Part shown: one piece after another, positions 1 through 8,979 of the stretch
Position numbering within the stretch: position 1 is the first letter of the stretch
How the letters are laid out: each line of letters opens with the position of its first letter
NCBI GenBank assembly: GCA_016710935.1
Contig: JADJTY010000012.1
Coordinates: 776,241-840,240 of the forward strand
DNA: 64,000 bases
From: Chitinophagaceae bacterium
GTDB lineage: Bacteria > Bacteroidota > Bacteroidia > Chitinophagales > Chitinophagaceae
Direction: 5' to 3'
Notes under the pieces: generated by a model
Told to the model about the DNA's origin: nothing
Database searches by the model: none
What the model saw: the letters and a program-made list of their open reading frames with translations, nothing else
Translations under genes and position numbers: made by a program

Positions 1-903
1 AAATTTTTTGTGGTTAAGGTAAATGAAAAAGAAAAGAAGAAACTGAATAGTAATTTTTTACGCCCGATACAGATCAGTTTTAATTCACCAAAATTTATGT
101 TGCCCATTCGCCTGGGTATGGCCAATGCCGATGGCGACCAGGACCTGATCGTTTATGCTTTTACCCGCAGGGGCCGAATTGAAAGCACCAATTACCGCAA
201 TGCTGATATTGTGAGCAACAGGAATATTCCGCTGTTTGTACAAAAAAACTTTGGTGCCTTTTATGGCAACCTGTTTACCAACCAATGGGATAAAGAAGGT
301 AAGAGTGTAGCGTTCCTGGAATATGCCTGGAATGTAACACCCGTTAACCCGATGAAATGCGATCCCTGTGTGGGCAATCCGCCAACAGAGCAGGACCTTG
401 TGCAGAGTGGCGTTTGGTGGCTGGGTGGTAAAGACTGGAATGATTACAGTGATGTTGATAATGACGAACCAGACAATGGAAGTAAAAATGTTCACTTCAC
501 AAGATTGCATTTCCGCTACAACAGAAAATCGTTCCCGCAGGATCTGATGTTTCAGGTAACACCCAACACATTAAACTACCAGGCAAGGTATATTATTACA
601 CACCCTGCCACCGGCGATTTTAACTGTGCTGCCGGTAAAAAATATTTGCAGGATCTGAGACAAAGAAGAAAAAAGGAATTACAGGAATTAACTGCATTAA
701 CCGGTACCAACATCAACAACTGGCAGGATGAAGCCACTGCCACAAATGATGAAGAAACAAATGTAACGGCGCAATACGCAACCTTATTACCACAGGTAAA
801 GGACGAAATGGAAAACAAAGCAAACGTCCCGGTTGGTATTCTTTTATTTGGTGCAGCAATGTTGGGTGGCGCAGGTTTAATGCGGTGGAAAGGAATAATT
901 TAA
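1..903 (+). CDS. DUF2330-like protein, C-terminal part (5' partial)
   Basis: The frame is open to the left edge, so the true start lies outside the window; the GTG at 10 is only the first in-window start. The visible ~300 residues resemble the DUF2330 family (segment with LPIRLGMANADGDQDLIVY, Trp/Asp-rich middle, CDPC pair). A charged, probably helical stretch sits near residues 215-270. The C-terminus is a single hydrophobic segment (VGILLFGAAMLGGAGL) followed by RWKG, which looks like a membrane anchor. DUF2330 proteins are usually secreted and of unknown function. A strong hairpin terminator follows at 984-1015. Confidence 0.6.
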   Translation, partial: KFFVVKVNEKEKKKLNSNFLRPIQISFNSPKFMLPIRLGMANADGDQDLIVYAFTRRGRIESTNYRNADIVSNRNIPLFVQKNFGAFYGNLFTNQWDKEGKSVAFLEYAWNVTPVNPMKCDPCVGNPPTEQDLVQSGVWWLGGKDWNDYSDVDNDEPDNGSKNVHFTRLHFRYNRKSFPQDLMFQVTPNTLNYQARYIITHPATGDFNCAAGKKYLQDLRQRRKKELQELTALTGTNINNWQDEATATNDEETNVTAQYATLLPQVKDEMENKANVPVGILLFGAAMLGGAGLMRWKGII

Positions 904-944
904 TGTCTAATTAATATAAGAGAGTTGGCTATACAGGGTTTGGT

Positions 945-960
945 CCTGATAACTATCGGG
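945..960. repeat. Short palindromic repeat, CCCGATA family, copy 1 (degenerate)
   Basis: CCTGATAACTATCGGG is an imperfect palindrome. It matches the perfect CCCGATAGCTATCGGG at 1582-1597 and the related palindrome at 36049-36066. Confidence 0.5.
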
Positions 961-983
961 ATAGGTTTGGTTTTTAGGTTTGT

Positions 984-1015
984 ATGCCCCGCTTTTCAAA
1001 GTGGGGCATTTTTCC
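984..1015 (+). terminator. Rho-independent terminator after the DUF2330-like gene
   Basis: Inverted repeat ATGCCCCgCTTT / AAAGtGGGGCAT with a two-base loop, followed by a T-run. It lies about 80 bases after the stop at 903 in the right orientation. Confidence 0.75.
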
Positions 1016-1050
1016 AAGTAAAATGTTCTTGGGGTCCTTGGTGTTTTTGA

Positions 1051-1090
1051 AAATTGTAAAAAAAAGCCCCGCAAAATTAATTGCAGGGGC
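1051..1090 (-). terminator. Rho-independent terminator of the minus-strand sigma-factor module
   Basis: On the minus strand, GCCCCTGCAA pairs with TTGCGGGGC (one bulged base) and is followed by a U-tract (plus-strand A-run 1058-1065). It lies directly after the stop of the 129-residue secreted protein at 1116. Confidence 0.75.
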
Positions 1091-1115
1091 CTTTTGTTCG
1101 CATTCACCTTTAAAG

Positions 1116-1505
1116 CTATTTTCCTCCACCGCCACCACCAGCGGGCCTTTGTGGCCTTAATGAAGGTTCAATTTCATCTTTCCATTGTTTCATTTGTGCT
1201 TCAGTAAAAATTGCTTTTAATTTAGCATCTCTTGCATCGGTAAATTCTTTACGTTTGGCCATCATCGCTTCACGGTCACCGCCGCTTTCTCTTACTTCAT
1301 CCATTGCTTTTTGTTGCCCGTTAATATAATCAGCAATGATAACATCAGCTTTCGTTTTTGTATCGGCATCTAATTTTAAGGGTGCCATTTTTTCAATTGT
1401 AAATTTTATTCTTTCTTCAGGTGTCATGCGTTGTCCGCCCTGAGCATTTGCTGTAGTAAAGCTTAACAGGGCAGCTATAACCATCAATCCGATTTGTTTT
1501 TTCAT
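1116..1505 (-). CDS. Small secreted LTXXQ/Spy-like protein
   Basis: 129 residues with a clear signal peptide (KK, hydrophobic core, cleavage near ANA-QGG). The mature part is short and highly charged, predicted all-helical, with the pattern MTPEERIKFTIEKMAPLKLD ... LKAIFTEAQMKQW seen in Spy/CpxP-like or LTXXQ periplasmic proteins. It ends in a Pro/Gly-rich tail with six Gly. It is last in a minus-strand row with a sigma factor, a small membrane protein and another CpxP-like gene, so a periplasmic sensor or chaperone role in that stress system is plausible. No catalytic motif is seen. Confidence 0.65.
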   Translation of the reverse strand: MKKQIGLMVIAALLSFTTANAQGGQRMTPEERIKFTIEKMAPLKLDADTKTKADVIIADYINGQQKAMDEVRESGGDREAMMAKRKEFTDARDAKLKAIFTEAQMKQWKDEIEPSLRPQRPAGGGGGGK

Positions 1506-1581
1506 TTTTTATGTTTTAAAGTTTTGTTACTTATTTTATTAGACGACAGAAAGAAATCAAACCATCGCTATTTTTTTTTAT

Positions 1582-1597
1582 CCCGATAGCTATCGGG
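1582..1597. repeat. Perfect 16-bp palindrome, CCCGATA family, copy 2
   Basis: CCCGATAGCTATCGGG is fully self-complementary. It overlaps the last codon and stop (TAG) of the 162-residue gene at 1590, so the repeat supplies that gene's stop codon. A T-run follows on the plus strand only, so it could terminate plus-strand transcripts, but no plus-strand gene needs it. Confidence 0.6.
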
Positions 1598-2078
1598 GTT
1601 TTTTGTTACCCTCACCACCTTTTCTGCTAAAAACTTTTCCAAACAGCGAATCAAATTTCGGGAGTTGCTCCGGTGTACAAAGCAATCTTATTTTTCTTAA
1701 ATGATTAAACATCCTCAGTTCCATGATTTTTTGTACAGTTGCCGACTGTTCTGCTAAACTGTTCATGGCAGAGTCGCTGAAATTTACTGTTGCCAGTTCT
1801 TTGAACTGCTGTTCTTTGGGAATGCGCAGGCTGTCCATCATTTTCTTCATATTCTCTTTATGCCTGTTACTCAGCGTATCATATTGCATCAGCTGCACGG
1901 TGTCAAATCCAATTTCGTTCTTTAAAAAAGCCGAGATCATCGCTTTTCTATCCGGGCGTTTTTCACGCTTACTGTCATCTTTCTTCAATAAGAAAAAAGA
2001 CACCAATGTAATATTGGCAACCAGCAATATGCCGATTATAGTAAGAAAAACTTTACTTCTGTTTTCTTTGTTTATCAT
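1590..2078 (-). CDS. Membrane-anchored CpxP/heavy-metal-sensor-like protein
   Basis: 162 residues: a short cytoplasmic N-terminus, one transmembrane segment (about residues 10-31), then a charged helical periplasmic domain (FLKNEIGFDTVQLMQYDTL ... LCTPEQLPKFDSLFGKVF). The architecture resembles CnrX/CpxP-type periplasmic sensors (PF13801-like), although no metal-binding His/Cys cluster is visible. Its ATG overlaps the stop of the upstream gene (TAATG at 2076-2080), implying translational coupling. Stop and last codon fall in a palindromic repeat, so the C-terminus may be recently altered. Confidence 0.65.
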   Translation of the reverse strand: MINKENRSKVFLTIIGILLVANITLVSFFLLKKDDSKREKRPDRKAMISAFLKNEIGFDTVQLMQYDTLSNRHKENMKKMMDSLRIPKEQQFKELATVNFSDSAMNSLAEQSATVQKIMELRMFNHLRKIRLLCTPEQLPKFDSLFGKVFSRKGGEGNKKPR

Positions 2079-2413
2079 TATGGTGTGTTGTCATTATCGT
2101 AAATAGTTATAGCCGTGTATGAAAACTCATCGGACTGGGTTTGCACAGTTTGCTCAGCAACAGTGGCAGTGTCTGATTTTTTATTAAACATAACTACCAT
2201 CACATTGAGCAGCACGATCAGGCAGAGGCCTGTAAAAGCTATTGAAGGCCTGGCTATGAACCGGCCGGCTTTTTCCCAAACAGATTCAGTGCCCCGGGCC
2301 ATGCCGTGCATGGATACGGGTAAGCAAAAAGGCCTGGGTGCTGCACGCTGTGCATCATCCACACTGTTCAGTGCCTCTTCAATCATTTTGTCTATGTTTT
2401 CCTGCATTTTCAT
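2078..2413 (-). CDS. Small single-pass membrane protein, possible anti-sigma factor
   Basis: 111 residues with one transmembrane segment (about residues 56-76). The N-terminal ~50 residues would be cytoplasmic and the short C-terminus periplasmic. It starts 11 bases after the ECF sigma gene and is coupled (TAATG) to the CpxP-like gene. Topology and position fit an anti-sigma factor, but no zinc-binding anti-sigma motif (HxxxCxxC) is visible, so the call rests on context. Confidence 0.55.
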   Translation of the reverse strand: MKMQENIDKMIEEALNSVDDAQRAAPRPFCLPVSMHGMARGTESVWEKAGRFIARPSIAFTGLCLIVLLNVMVVMFNKKSDTATVAEQTVQTQSDEFSYTAITIYDNDNTP

Positions 2414-2424
2414 ATTGCTTAATT

Positions 2425-3003
2425 TTATCCAGGATTATTAATATCGTAATATTTTTTTAATGCTGTTCTCAAATTTGCTTTAGCCCGGCCCATCAATGAT
2501 TCTACTGCATACAAAGAAGTATTCATGATCTCTGCAACTTCCTGGTAACTCTGCCCTTCCAGTTTATGCAGGGTAAAAGCAATGCGTTGTTTATCGGGTA
2601 TCTGCTTCAGCGCATTAAATAATTCATTGGCTTTTTCTTTTTTTTCCATTTGCACACCGGGATGATTAAATTCAACCGGGTGTGACTGCTCTTCCCCGTC
2701 TGCGCCAAACAAACTTTGTACAAAACCAAAACGTTTCTTCCGTTTTTTTTTCTTCTCATGATCCAGGGCTTTGCTCAGCGTAATACGGTAAAGCCAGGTT
2801 GAAAATTTTGAATCGCCTTTAAAAGAACTTATTGATTGATATATCTGTATAAAAACCTCCTGTGTTATATCATCTGCATCATCTGCCTGCTGTACAATAC
2901 CCAGTGCCGTATTGTAAACCATGTCCTGGTATTCATCCACCAGCTTTGTAAAAGCCGACTCATCGCCCAGTTTCAGTTGTGTTATTAATTCAGGTTGCTC
3001 CAA
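2425..3003 (-). CDS. ECF RNA polymerase sigma factor (RpoE/SigW type)
   Basis: 192 residues. Region 2 near residues 20-90 (DEYQDMVYNTALGIVQ, DADDITQEVFIQIY, FKGDSKFSTWLYRI) and region 4 near residues 130-185 (IPDKQRIAFTLHKLEGQSYQEVAEIM, VESLMGRAKANLR). A lysine-rich linker (EKKKKRKKRFGF) joins them. It would direct core polymerase to stress promoters. It sits 33 bases after a large outer-membrane barrel gene and begins a tight run with a candidate anti-sigma and two periplasmic sensor-like proteins, so envelope stress or metal response is the likely theme. Confidence 0.9.
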   Translation of the reverse strand: MEQPELITQLKLGDESAFTKLVDEYQDMVYNTALGIVQQADDADDITQEVFIQIYQSISSFKGDSKFSTWLYRITLSKALDHEKKKKRKKRFGFVQSLFGADGEEQSHPVEFNHPGVQMEKKEKANELFNALKQIPDKQRIAFTLHKLEGQSYQEVAEIMNTSLYAVESLMGRAKANLRTALKKYYDINNPG

Positions 3004-3036
3004 AACATGTTTTTATCAGGTCACCCCTAAATATAA

Positions 3037-5898
3037 TTAAAATGGCCGGTTTCCACCTCCCGGTCCACCCATTCCGCCTCTGAAATTTTCAGAATTATTC
3101 CTTGCCGGTGCTGTTCCAAAATTTTTCAGGCTATAGGTAAAGGTGAGCATAAAATACTGCTGTAATACCTGTGTTTGCACATCTTCTATATATAAACTGT
3201 TCACTGTTCTGGAAATGCTCTGATTTTGTTTTAACAGGTCAAATACAGATAACTTAAGTTCCCCGGCTTTATTCTTTAAGAATTTTTTACCTATCGCCGC
3301 ATTCCATAACCAGAAGCTTTGATTAAGTCCGCCGGATAAGCCGCTATACGTGTTTCCGGAAATATCATTTTGTACAAACCAGCCTTTTTTATTAAGCAGG
3401 TTAACCTGTGCGCCAACACTTTGATTAACGAATTTTGTGTTCGTGCTGTTGGTTGTGTTGGTCCTGGAATCATTAAAATTAGCTGCGTACGACAGATTAA
3501 AATCTATATACTCACTTATATTACTGGCAAGTACAAGTCCGCCGTTATACACATAGTTATTGGTAAAGGTATTCTGGTAATTTACCATGCCTGGTAATTT
3601 AGAATAACTGAATCCTGCATTTACATTCAGGGTTGTTTTAATAAATTTCAGTGGCATGCTGTAAGCAAAAAAAGTACGCAGGGTTTTATACCCATCTAAA
3701 TTCATTGGTTTGGTTAACTGAGAACCTCCCTTCAATACGATATTTTGCTGTATGGTCGAATCCCGGTTAGGGATAAAGGTTGCGTTTGTGATATAATCGC
3801 TGGCTGTTTGCAAAAATAAGTTCGCAAAAAAGCTTTGACTGGTTTTTGAATTTGTATACGTATATCGCCCGGATAGGAAATGTGTGTAAGACTGTTTCAA
3901 GTCAGGATTACCGCTGCTTACCCTTAGTGGATTGCTGAGATTTACCACATCCTGCAATTGGGTTACAGACGGGAAATTGGTAGATGCCCGGTAAAATACC
4001 CTGACATTGGCATTAGGCGATATCTTTTTACGATACATGAGGTTGGGCAATATATTGGTGAATGACTGATCAACGGATGTTGTAGTTGGAAAAACCCGTT
4101 GACTTTCCAGTTTTGAATGTTGAAAACTCACACCAACCGAAAACTGTTCATCCCTGCTTTGATTGAGGCGGTAGCTGACACCGGCATTGTTTGTTGTAAC
4201 TGTATTATCAAAACGGTTTGAAAGAATGGTGTCAAACATGGTGTATTTCTGCCCGTCATAGGAGAAAGTTTGCTGGTCAGCCTTATTCTTTTGTACCGAT
4301 GGCCTGTATTCAAATTGCAATTGTCCTTTTTTGCCTATGGGTTCGGTGTAGGAAATATTTCCACCGATTGTATAGCCGTTGGTCAGGTTATCACTCAGCC
4401 TGTTTTGTACTGAATCATTGGTAAATACTCCCAAACTGTCATAAAAACGATACCTGGCATCAACAATTGATTCGCCCTCGTTCTTTGTAAATGTTGTATT
4501 AAAACTTAAGGACAGTGAACGTCCTCTTTTAGCAAATGCATGGCGGAACATGATGGTGTTCCTGATGTTGTAACCTGTCCTGTCGGACAAATTGTTCGCA
4601 ACCGAGTTACTGATTGAATCGCCACCATCCCTGTAAGAATTGAAATTAGAAAAGGAATTGGAATTATTTTTTTGATAACTGATATTAGGTATGATAAAAA
4701 GTGAATTGGATGAATCAATTTTATATTCCAGTCTCAGGTTAATCCGGTGATTGGTATTCTTTGTAAATGAGTTGCTTTTTTCTACACTGAACAGGTTCTT
4801 GGGATTTCTAAAAGTTTGTGTATTAACCAGGCTCTCATTATTGTTGGTACTGTTATTGAAAAAATAGCTTCCGGTTAAGGTTAATTTCTTAGCATATACA
4901 TTACTGAAATTGATACCAAAAGCATTTGTTTTACTGATACCGCTTGATTGTCCCACGTTAAAATCGCTTCCACCACCGCCAAAGCCACCTCTTCCACCGC
5001 CGCCGCCGCGACCGCCACCACCACTGCTGGTTACACCCAAAAGGTCCTGCGATGCAAAATTTTGTTGATTGATATTATTGAAATTACCAACCAGGGAAAT
5101 ACGCCTGTCGCCCTTAAAAAAGCTAACATTGCCGCCGGCCGTATAGCGGTTATCCGTTCCATATCCTGCATATACTCTTCCAAACTGCCCGTTTTTGATG
5201 CCGGATTTGGTTACAATGTTTACGGTTTTAACCGAGTTGCCATCATCAAAGCCGGTAAGCTGGGCTTCATCGCTCAACCTGTCAAAAACCTGTATCTTAT
5301 CTATAACAGCCGCGGGCAGGTTTTTCAAGGCTGCAGTTGCGTCATCGCCAAAAAAATCTTTGCCGTCTACTGTTACTTTTCTGATCTGCTCACCCATGGC
5401 AGTTACCGTTCCGTCCCTTCCCACAGTAACACCCGGTAATTTTTTTATCATATCCTCTGCTGTTGCATCGGGATTTACCTTAAACTGGTTAGCACTAAAT
5501 TCGGTAGTATCTCCTTTTTGCCTGGCCGGTGCCGCTTTGGCAACAACCGTTACATCTCCCAGATCAGTGGCAATTTTTCCTATATTAAAGCTAAGTGGGG
5601 TAATATTGCTGGCCTGCAGGTTAACATGCTGTTCAATCTTTTCGTACCCGGTAAAGGTTATATAAACTCTGTAGCCACCGGTATTAAGGTTATTAAACGC
5701 AAAATTTCCGGCTTTATCCGTAACTACCAGTTTTACCTGTGATGAATCCCTTACTGATACCAATTTAACAGTTGCGCCTACAATGGCCGATTTATCGGTT
5801 TTGTCTGCAACTTTACCCTTGAGTGATATATCCTGACTTTTTGCAATAACAGCTCCCAGGCTAAAAAACAGTACTAATAAAACAGCTCTTAAACTCAT
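3037..5898 (-). CDS. Outer-membrane beta-barrel protein with CarboxypepD_reg-like N-domain
   Basis: 953 residues with a signal peptide (to about AKSQ). A carboxypeptidase-regulatory-like domain follows (residues ~25-110, LKGKVADKTDKSAIVGATV). Next is a plug-like region (AEDMIKKLPGVTVGRDGTV, VTVDGKDFFGDD). The rest is a long barrel of the OMP_b-brl_3 / TonB-receptor-like type, ending in aromatic strands. A glycine/arginine-rich loop (residues ~287-310) and a Gly-rich C-terminus stand out. No SusD partner is present, so polysaccharide uptake is unlikely. It precedes the sigma-factor module on the same strand and may be its target or signal input. Confidence 0.85.
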   Translation of the reverse strand: MSLRAVLLVLFFSLGAVIAKSQDISLKGKVADKTDKSAIVGATVKLVSVRDSSQVKLVVTDKAGNFAFNNLNTGGYRVYITFTGYEKIEQHVNLQASNITPLSFNIGKIATDLGDVTVVAKAAPARQKGDTTEFSANQFKVNPDATAEDMIKKLPGVTVGRDGTVTAMGEQIRKVTVDGKDFFGDDATAALKNLPAAVIDKIQVFDRLSDEAQLTGFDDGNSVKTVNIVTKSGIKNGQFGRVYAGYGTDNRYTAGGNVSFFKGDRRISLVGNFNNINQQNFASQDLLGVTSSGGGGRGGGGGRGGFGGGGSDFNVGQSSGISKTNAFGINFSNVYAKKLTLTGSYFFNNSTNNNESLVNTQTFRNPKNLFSVEKSNSFTKNTNHRINLRLEYKIDSSNSLFIIPNISYQKNNSNSFSNFNSYRDGGDSISNSVANNLSDRTGYNIRNTIMFRHAFAKRGRSLSLSFNTTFTKNEGESIVDARYRFYDSLGVFTNDSVQNRLSDNLTNGYTIGGNISYTEPIGKKGQLQFEYRPSVQKNKADQQTFSYDGQKYTMFDTILSNRFDNTVTTNNAGVSYRLNQSRDEQFSVGVSFQHSKLESQRVFPTTTSVDQSFTNILPNLMYRKKISPNANVRVFYRASTNFPSVTQLQDVVNLSNPLRVSSGNPDLKQSYTHFLSGRYTYTNSKTSQSFFANLFLQTASDYITNATFIPNRDSTIQQNIVLKGGSQLTKPMNLDGYKTLRTFFAYSMPLKFIKTTLNVNAGFSYSKLPGMVNYQNTFTNNYVYNGGLVLASNISEYIDFNLSYAANFNDSRTNTTNSTNTKFVNQSVGAQVNLLNKKGWFVQNDISGNTYSGLSGGLNQSFWLWNAAIGKKFLKNKAGELKLSVFDLLKQNQSISRTVNSLYIEDVQTQVLQQYFMLTFTYSLKNFGTAPARNNSENFRGGMGGPGGGNRPF

Positions 5899-6108
5899 AA
5901 ATTTTCTTTTGTATTACTATTAGACGACCTGTTGATGTAAAACAGGCGCACCAAGCAGCTTTTTTCAGTAAAAACAGTCTTTTATGGTGACAACGGTATA
6001 TGTTCATGACAAATGGTAATAGTTAATTGTTTGCAATGGCTTTTCATCAAATAAAATATATTGCCTTTTTAGAATTAACTTGCAGCCCTAAAAATTAAAT
6101 GACGAATT

Positions 6109-6615
6109 ATGGAATACAGTAAATTGGTATCAGTAACCGGCTTATCGGGCTTATTTGAATTATTGTCTTCAAAAGCCGATGGCGGTGTTGTAAAATCGCT
6201 GGAAGATAAGAGCACAAAATTTGTAAGCACAAGGGTTCATCAGTTCTCTCACCTGGAGAGTATTGAAGTTTTTACCACAAAAGACAATGTAAACCTGGTT
6301 GATGTTTTTACAGCCATGGCTGCCAGTAACGAAAAATTACCTGCTGATAATGATGCAGCTGCAGTGAAAAAATATTTTGAAAAAGTTTATCCTGAAATGG
6401 ACTTCAGCCGCGTTTATGCCAGCGATATGAAGAAGATGGTGAAGTGGTTTGGAGCTTTACAGGCAAATAATGTAGAGATTAAGTTATCTGAATTACCGGA
6501 AGGCGAAATAGCAGCCACTGAAACCGTAAAAGCAAAACCAAGTGCAAGCAACAAAACTGCAGCTGTAAATAATGCACCGGCCAGGAAGATAAATACACCG
6601 AGGAAGATGGCATAA
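6109..6615 (+). CDS. DUF5606 family protein
   Basis: 168 residues, no signal peptide. The N-terminal ~140 residues match the Bacteroidota-specific DUF5606 pattern (YSKLVSVTGLSGLFELLSSK, LESIEVFTT, VYPEMDFSRVYASDMKKMVKWF). The tail after residue ~135 is low-complexity, Lys/Ala/Asn-rich and probably disordered. The family is cytoplasmic and of unknown function. It stands alone and ends with a strong terminator at 6672-6708. Confidence 0.8.
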   Translation: MEYSKLVSVTGLSGLFELLSSKADGGVVKSLEDKSTKFVSTRVHQFSHLESIEVFTTKDNVNLVDVFTAMAASNEKLPADNDAAAVKKYFEKVYPEMDFSRVYASDMKKMVKWFGALQANNVEIKLSELPEGEIAATETVKAKPSASNKTAAVNNAPARKINTPRKMA

Positions 6616-6671
6616 GAGATAGAACACTGATTACACAGATTAAACGGATTAACACCGATCTTTAAATACTC

Positions 6672-6708
6672 AAAATCCTGCCAGGTTCTAATGCAATGGC
6701 AGGATTTT
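6672..6708 (+). terminator. Terminator between the DUF5606 and M3 peptidase genes
   Basis: Perfect 12-bp inverted repeat AAAATCCTGCCA / TGGCAGGATTTT with a 13-base loop. The T-rich right arm serves as the U-tract. A-rich and T-rich ends make it potentially bidirectional. Confidence 0.7.
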
Positions 6709-6711
6709 GAA

Positions 6712-6749
6712 TTTCACAATTCACGACTCACGTTTCACAATTCACAACT
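6712..6749. repeat. Two near-identical 17-mers upstream of the M3 peptidase
   Basis: TTTCACAATTCACGACT is followed 21 bases later by TTTCACAATTCACAACT, ending at the ATG at 6750. It is a short-period tandem repeat fused to the peptidase start region. Confidence 0.5.
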
Positions 6750-8462
6750 ATGTACACCGCTGATATAAAAAAACTTCCCCGCCAATTTGTTCCAAAAGAT
6801 TTTACGGTAACCAATTGGCAAAGTCTTGAACCCTTTTTTAAAGATTTACTGGAAAGGAATATAGACACCAAAGCCGATCTTGAAAAATGGCTGCACGACC
6901 AGAGCGAACTGGAAGCCCTGGTAAATGAAGATGCCTGCTGGCGGCAGATAAAAATGACCTGTGATACGGAGAACAAAACCCTGGAAGAGGCTTTTACTTT
7001 TTTCTGCATGGAAATTCAGCCAAAGATCCAACCTTATGCAGATGCGTTGAATAAAAAACTGGTCAATCATCCCCTGGCAAAAGAACTGGATGAAGAAAAA
7101 TATTTTACCTACCTGCGCAGCATGCGCAAAAGCATTGAACTTTTTCGTGAAGAAAATATTCCATTGCAGGCCGAGCTTTCCGTAATGCAGCAGCAGTACG
7201 GGGTTATATCCGGTAAAATGACGGTTACTGTAAATGATACAGAATACACTTTGCAGCAAGCCGCCAAGTTTTTAGAAAATCCCGACAGGAAATTAAGGGA
7301 AGAAGTATACCGCAAAATAAATGAAAGAAGGCTGGTTGATAAAGAGGCGTTGAATACTTTGTATGATAATCTGATTGAAAAAAGGAACCAGGAAGCAACC
7401 AATGCCGGTTTCTCGAATTACCGTGATTACCGTTTCAAAGAACTGGGCCGCTTTGATTACACAAAAGAAGATTGTTTTAAATTTCATGAAGCAGTAAAGC
7501 AACATGTATTACCGCTTGTAAATATCATTTACCAGCAAAAAAAAGAAAAACTGGGCCTGGATACTTTGCGACCCTGGGATATTGAAGCAGAGCCCGCAGG
7601 TACTAAACCATTAATACCTTTTAAAACCAGTGAAGAGCTGATCGAAAAATCAATTGCCTGTTTCGGCAAGCTGCGCCCGTTCTTTGGTGAGTGCCTTAAA
7701 AAAATGCAGGAGCTTAAACACCTCGACCTGGAAAGCCGCAAGGGCAAGGCTCCCGGGGGGTATAACTGTCCGCTGGCAGAAAGCGGCGCCCCGTTTATTT
7801 TTATGAATGCCGCCGGGCAAATGCATGATGTTACCACCATGCTGCACGAGGGCGGCCATGCCATACATTCTTTTTTAGCACATCCTTTAGAGCTGAATGG
7901 CTTTAAAGAATACCCCATGGAAATTGCCGAAGTGGCCAGCATGGCCATGGAATTGATGAGCATGGATGAATGGGAAACTTTTTTTACAGATGCAACAGAT
8001 CTTAAAAGAGCAAAAGAACATCAATTGGAAAGAGTGATCACTATCTTCCCGTGGATCGCCATCATTGATAAATTTCAACATTGGATTTACGAACACCCTG
8101 TGCATACACATGAGGAACGCACCGCATCCTGGAATGAAATTCTAAAAGAATTCCAGGATAATGTAGTGGATTACAGCGGGCTGGAAACCTACCGCAGCAA
8201 TAGCTGGCAGCGGCAGTTACATTTATTTGAAGTGCCGTTTTATTATATTGAATATGGAATTGCGCAATTGGGTGCCATAGGCATGTGGATGCAATATAAA
8301 AACAATAAGCAATTGGCTATGGACAATTACTGCAATGCATTAGCTTTAGGCGGCACCAAAACCTTACCACAATTATTTGAAGCTGCAGGATTGAAATTTG
8401 ATTTTAGTCCGGATAAAATTAAAGTGCTGATGGAGTTTGTTAAATCCGAGATGGACCGCTGA
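6750..8462 (+). CDS. M3 family oligoendopeptidase
   Basis: 570 residues. The zinc-binding HEGGH motif lies at residues 366-370 within TTMLHEGGHAIHSF, and the third-ligand helix follows (EIAEVASMAMELM, near residue 394). No signal peptide, so it should be a cytoplasmic metallo-oligopeptidase (oligoendopeptidase F-like) that trims short peptides. Length is normal for the family. It is monocistronic, and a structured double-hairpin repeat begins 15 bases after its stop. Confidence 0.93.
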   Translation: MYTADIKKLPRQFVPKDFTVTNWQSLEPFFKDLLERNIDTKADLEKWLHDQSELEALVNEDACWRQIKMTCDTENKTLEEAFTFFCMEIQPKIQPYADALNKKLVNHPLAKELDEEKYFTYLRSMRKSIELFREENIPLQAELSVMQQQYGVISGKMTVTVNDTEYTLQQAAKFLENPDRKLREEVYRKINERRLVDKEALNTLYDNLIEKRNQEATNAGFSNYRDYRFKELGRFDYTKEDCFKFHEAVKQHVLPLVNIIYQQKKEKLGLDTLRPWDIEAEPAGTKPLIPFKTSEELIEKSIACFGKLRPFFGECLKKMQELKHLDLESRKGKAPGGYNCPLAESGAPFIFMNAAGQMHDVTTMLHEGGHAIHSFLAHPLELNGFKEYPMEIAEVASMAMELMSMDEWETFFTDATDLKRAKEHQLERVITIFPWIAIIDKFQHWIYEHPVHTHEERTASWNEILKEFQDNVVDYSGLETYRSNSWQRQLHLFEVPFYYIEYGIAQLGAIGMWMQYKNNKQLAMDNYCNALALGGTKTLPQLFEAAGLKFDFSPDKIKVLMEFVKSEMDR

Positions 8463-8477
8463 TTGGCTCTTCACTCA

Positions 8478-8523
8478 TCCTCGTCTCTGTCGAGGATGTA
8501 ATGGTTTTGAGTCTTTGACTCAA
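8478..8523. repeat. Double-hairpin intergenic repeat, copy 1
   Basis: Two adjacent stem-loops: TCCTCG...CGAGGA (8478-8496) and TTGAGTC-TTT-GACTCAA (8507-8523). A second copy with compensatory changes lies at 19131-19175. It sits between convergent genes and could also act as a terminator. Confidence 0.7.
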
Positions 8524-8530
8524 ACTGTAA

Positions 8531-8944
8531 TTATTTACATTGATCGCAAATACCGCTGATCACCAGATCAGTTTGTTTTTGTGTAAACCCTTTAGGTAGT
8601 TTTACTTCAGGGATGCTAACATGGTCCATACAAATTGTTTTATCACAAACATCGCAGATAAAATGCACATGGTTATCGTGATGATGGCCTGCTTCGCAAT
8701 TGTCTTTACACAAAGCGTATAGAATAGAGTTGTCAGTTGTTGGTATGTTATGAATGATACCCTTCTCTACAAAAGTTTGCAGGGTTCTGTAAACCGTAAC
8801 CCGGTCAAATGAAGCATCGGTGCTCTCTTCAATATCTGCATGCGCCAGTGCACCCGGACTGTTTAAAAACAGTTCCAGGATCTTCTTTCTACCTTCTGTT
8901 ACGCTGAGCTGGTTTTTCTTTAGTATATCGAGTAATCCTTCCAT
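8531..8944 (-). CDS. Fur family metalloregulator (Zur/Fur-like)
   Basis: 137 residues. Winged-helix DNA-binding region in the first ~80 residues (VTEGRKKILELFL, FDRVTVYRTLQTFVEKGII). A His-rich metal site follows (GHHHDNHVHFICDVC), then a C-terminal CDQC, giving the paired CxxC structural zinc site. As a Fur-superfamily repressor it would bind AT-rich palindromes; a perfect 19-bp palindrome lies about 1 kb away between the SCO and MerC-like genes. Whether it senses Zn, Fe or peroxide cannot be decided from sequence. Confidence 0.9.
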   Translation of the reverse strand: MEGLLDILKKNQLSVTEGRKKILELFLNSPGALAHADIEESTDASFDRVTVYRTLQTFVEKGIIHNIPTTDNSILYALCKDNCEAGHHHDNHVHFICDVCDKTICMDHVSIPEVKLPKGFTQKQTDLVISGICDQCK

Positions 8945-8979
8945 TGCAGTTATAAAATTAAAGTAAGTTCATGAAAACG

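Noticed and set aside
1582..1604. Terminator for the plus strand
   Set aside because: Hairpin plus T-run is present, but no plus-strand gene ends there; treated as a dispersed palindromic repeat.
4948..5439. 163-residue plus-strand ORF inside the outer-membrane barrel gene
   Set aside because: Antisense shadow of the Gly-rich coding region; low-complexity Ala/Thr start.
6846..7259. 137-residue minus-strand ORF inside the M3 peptidase gene
   Set aside because: Shadow of a strongly supported gene; no independent features.
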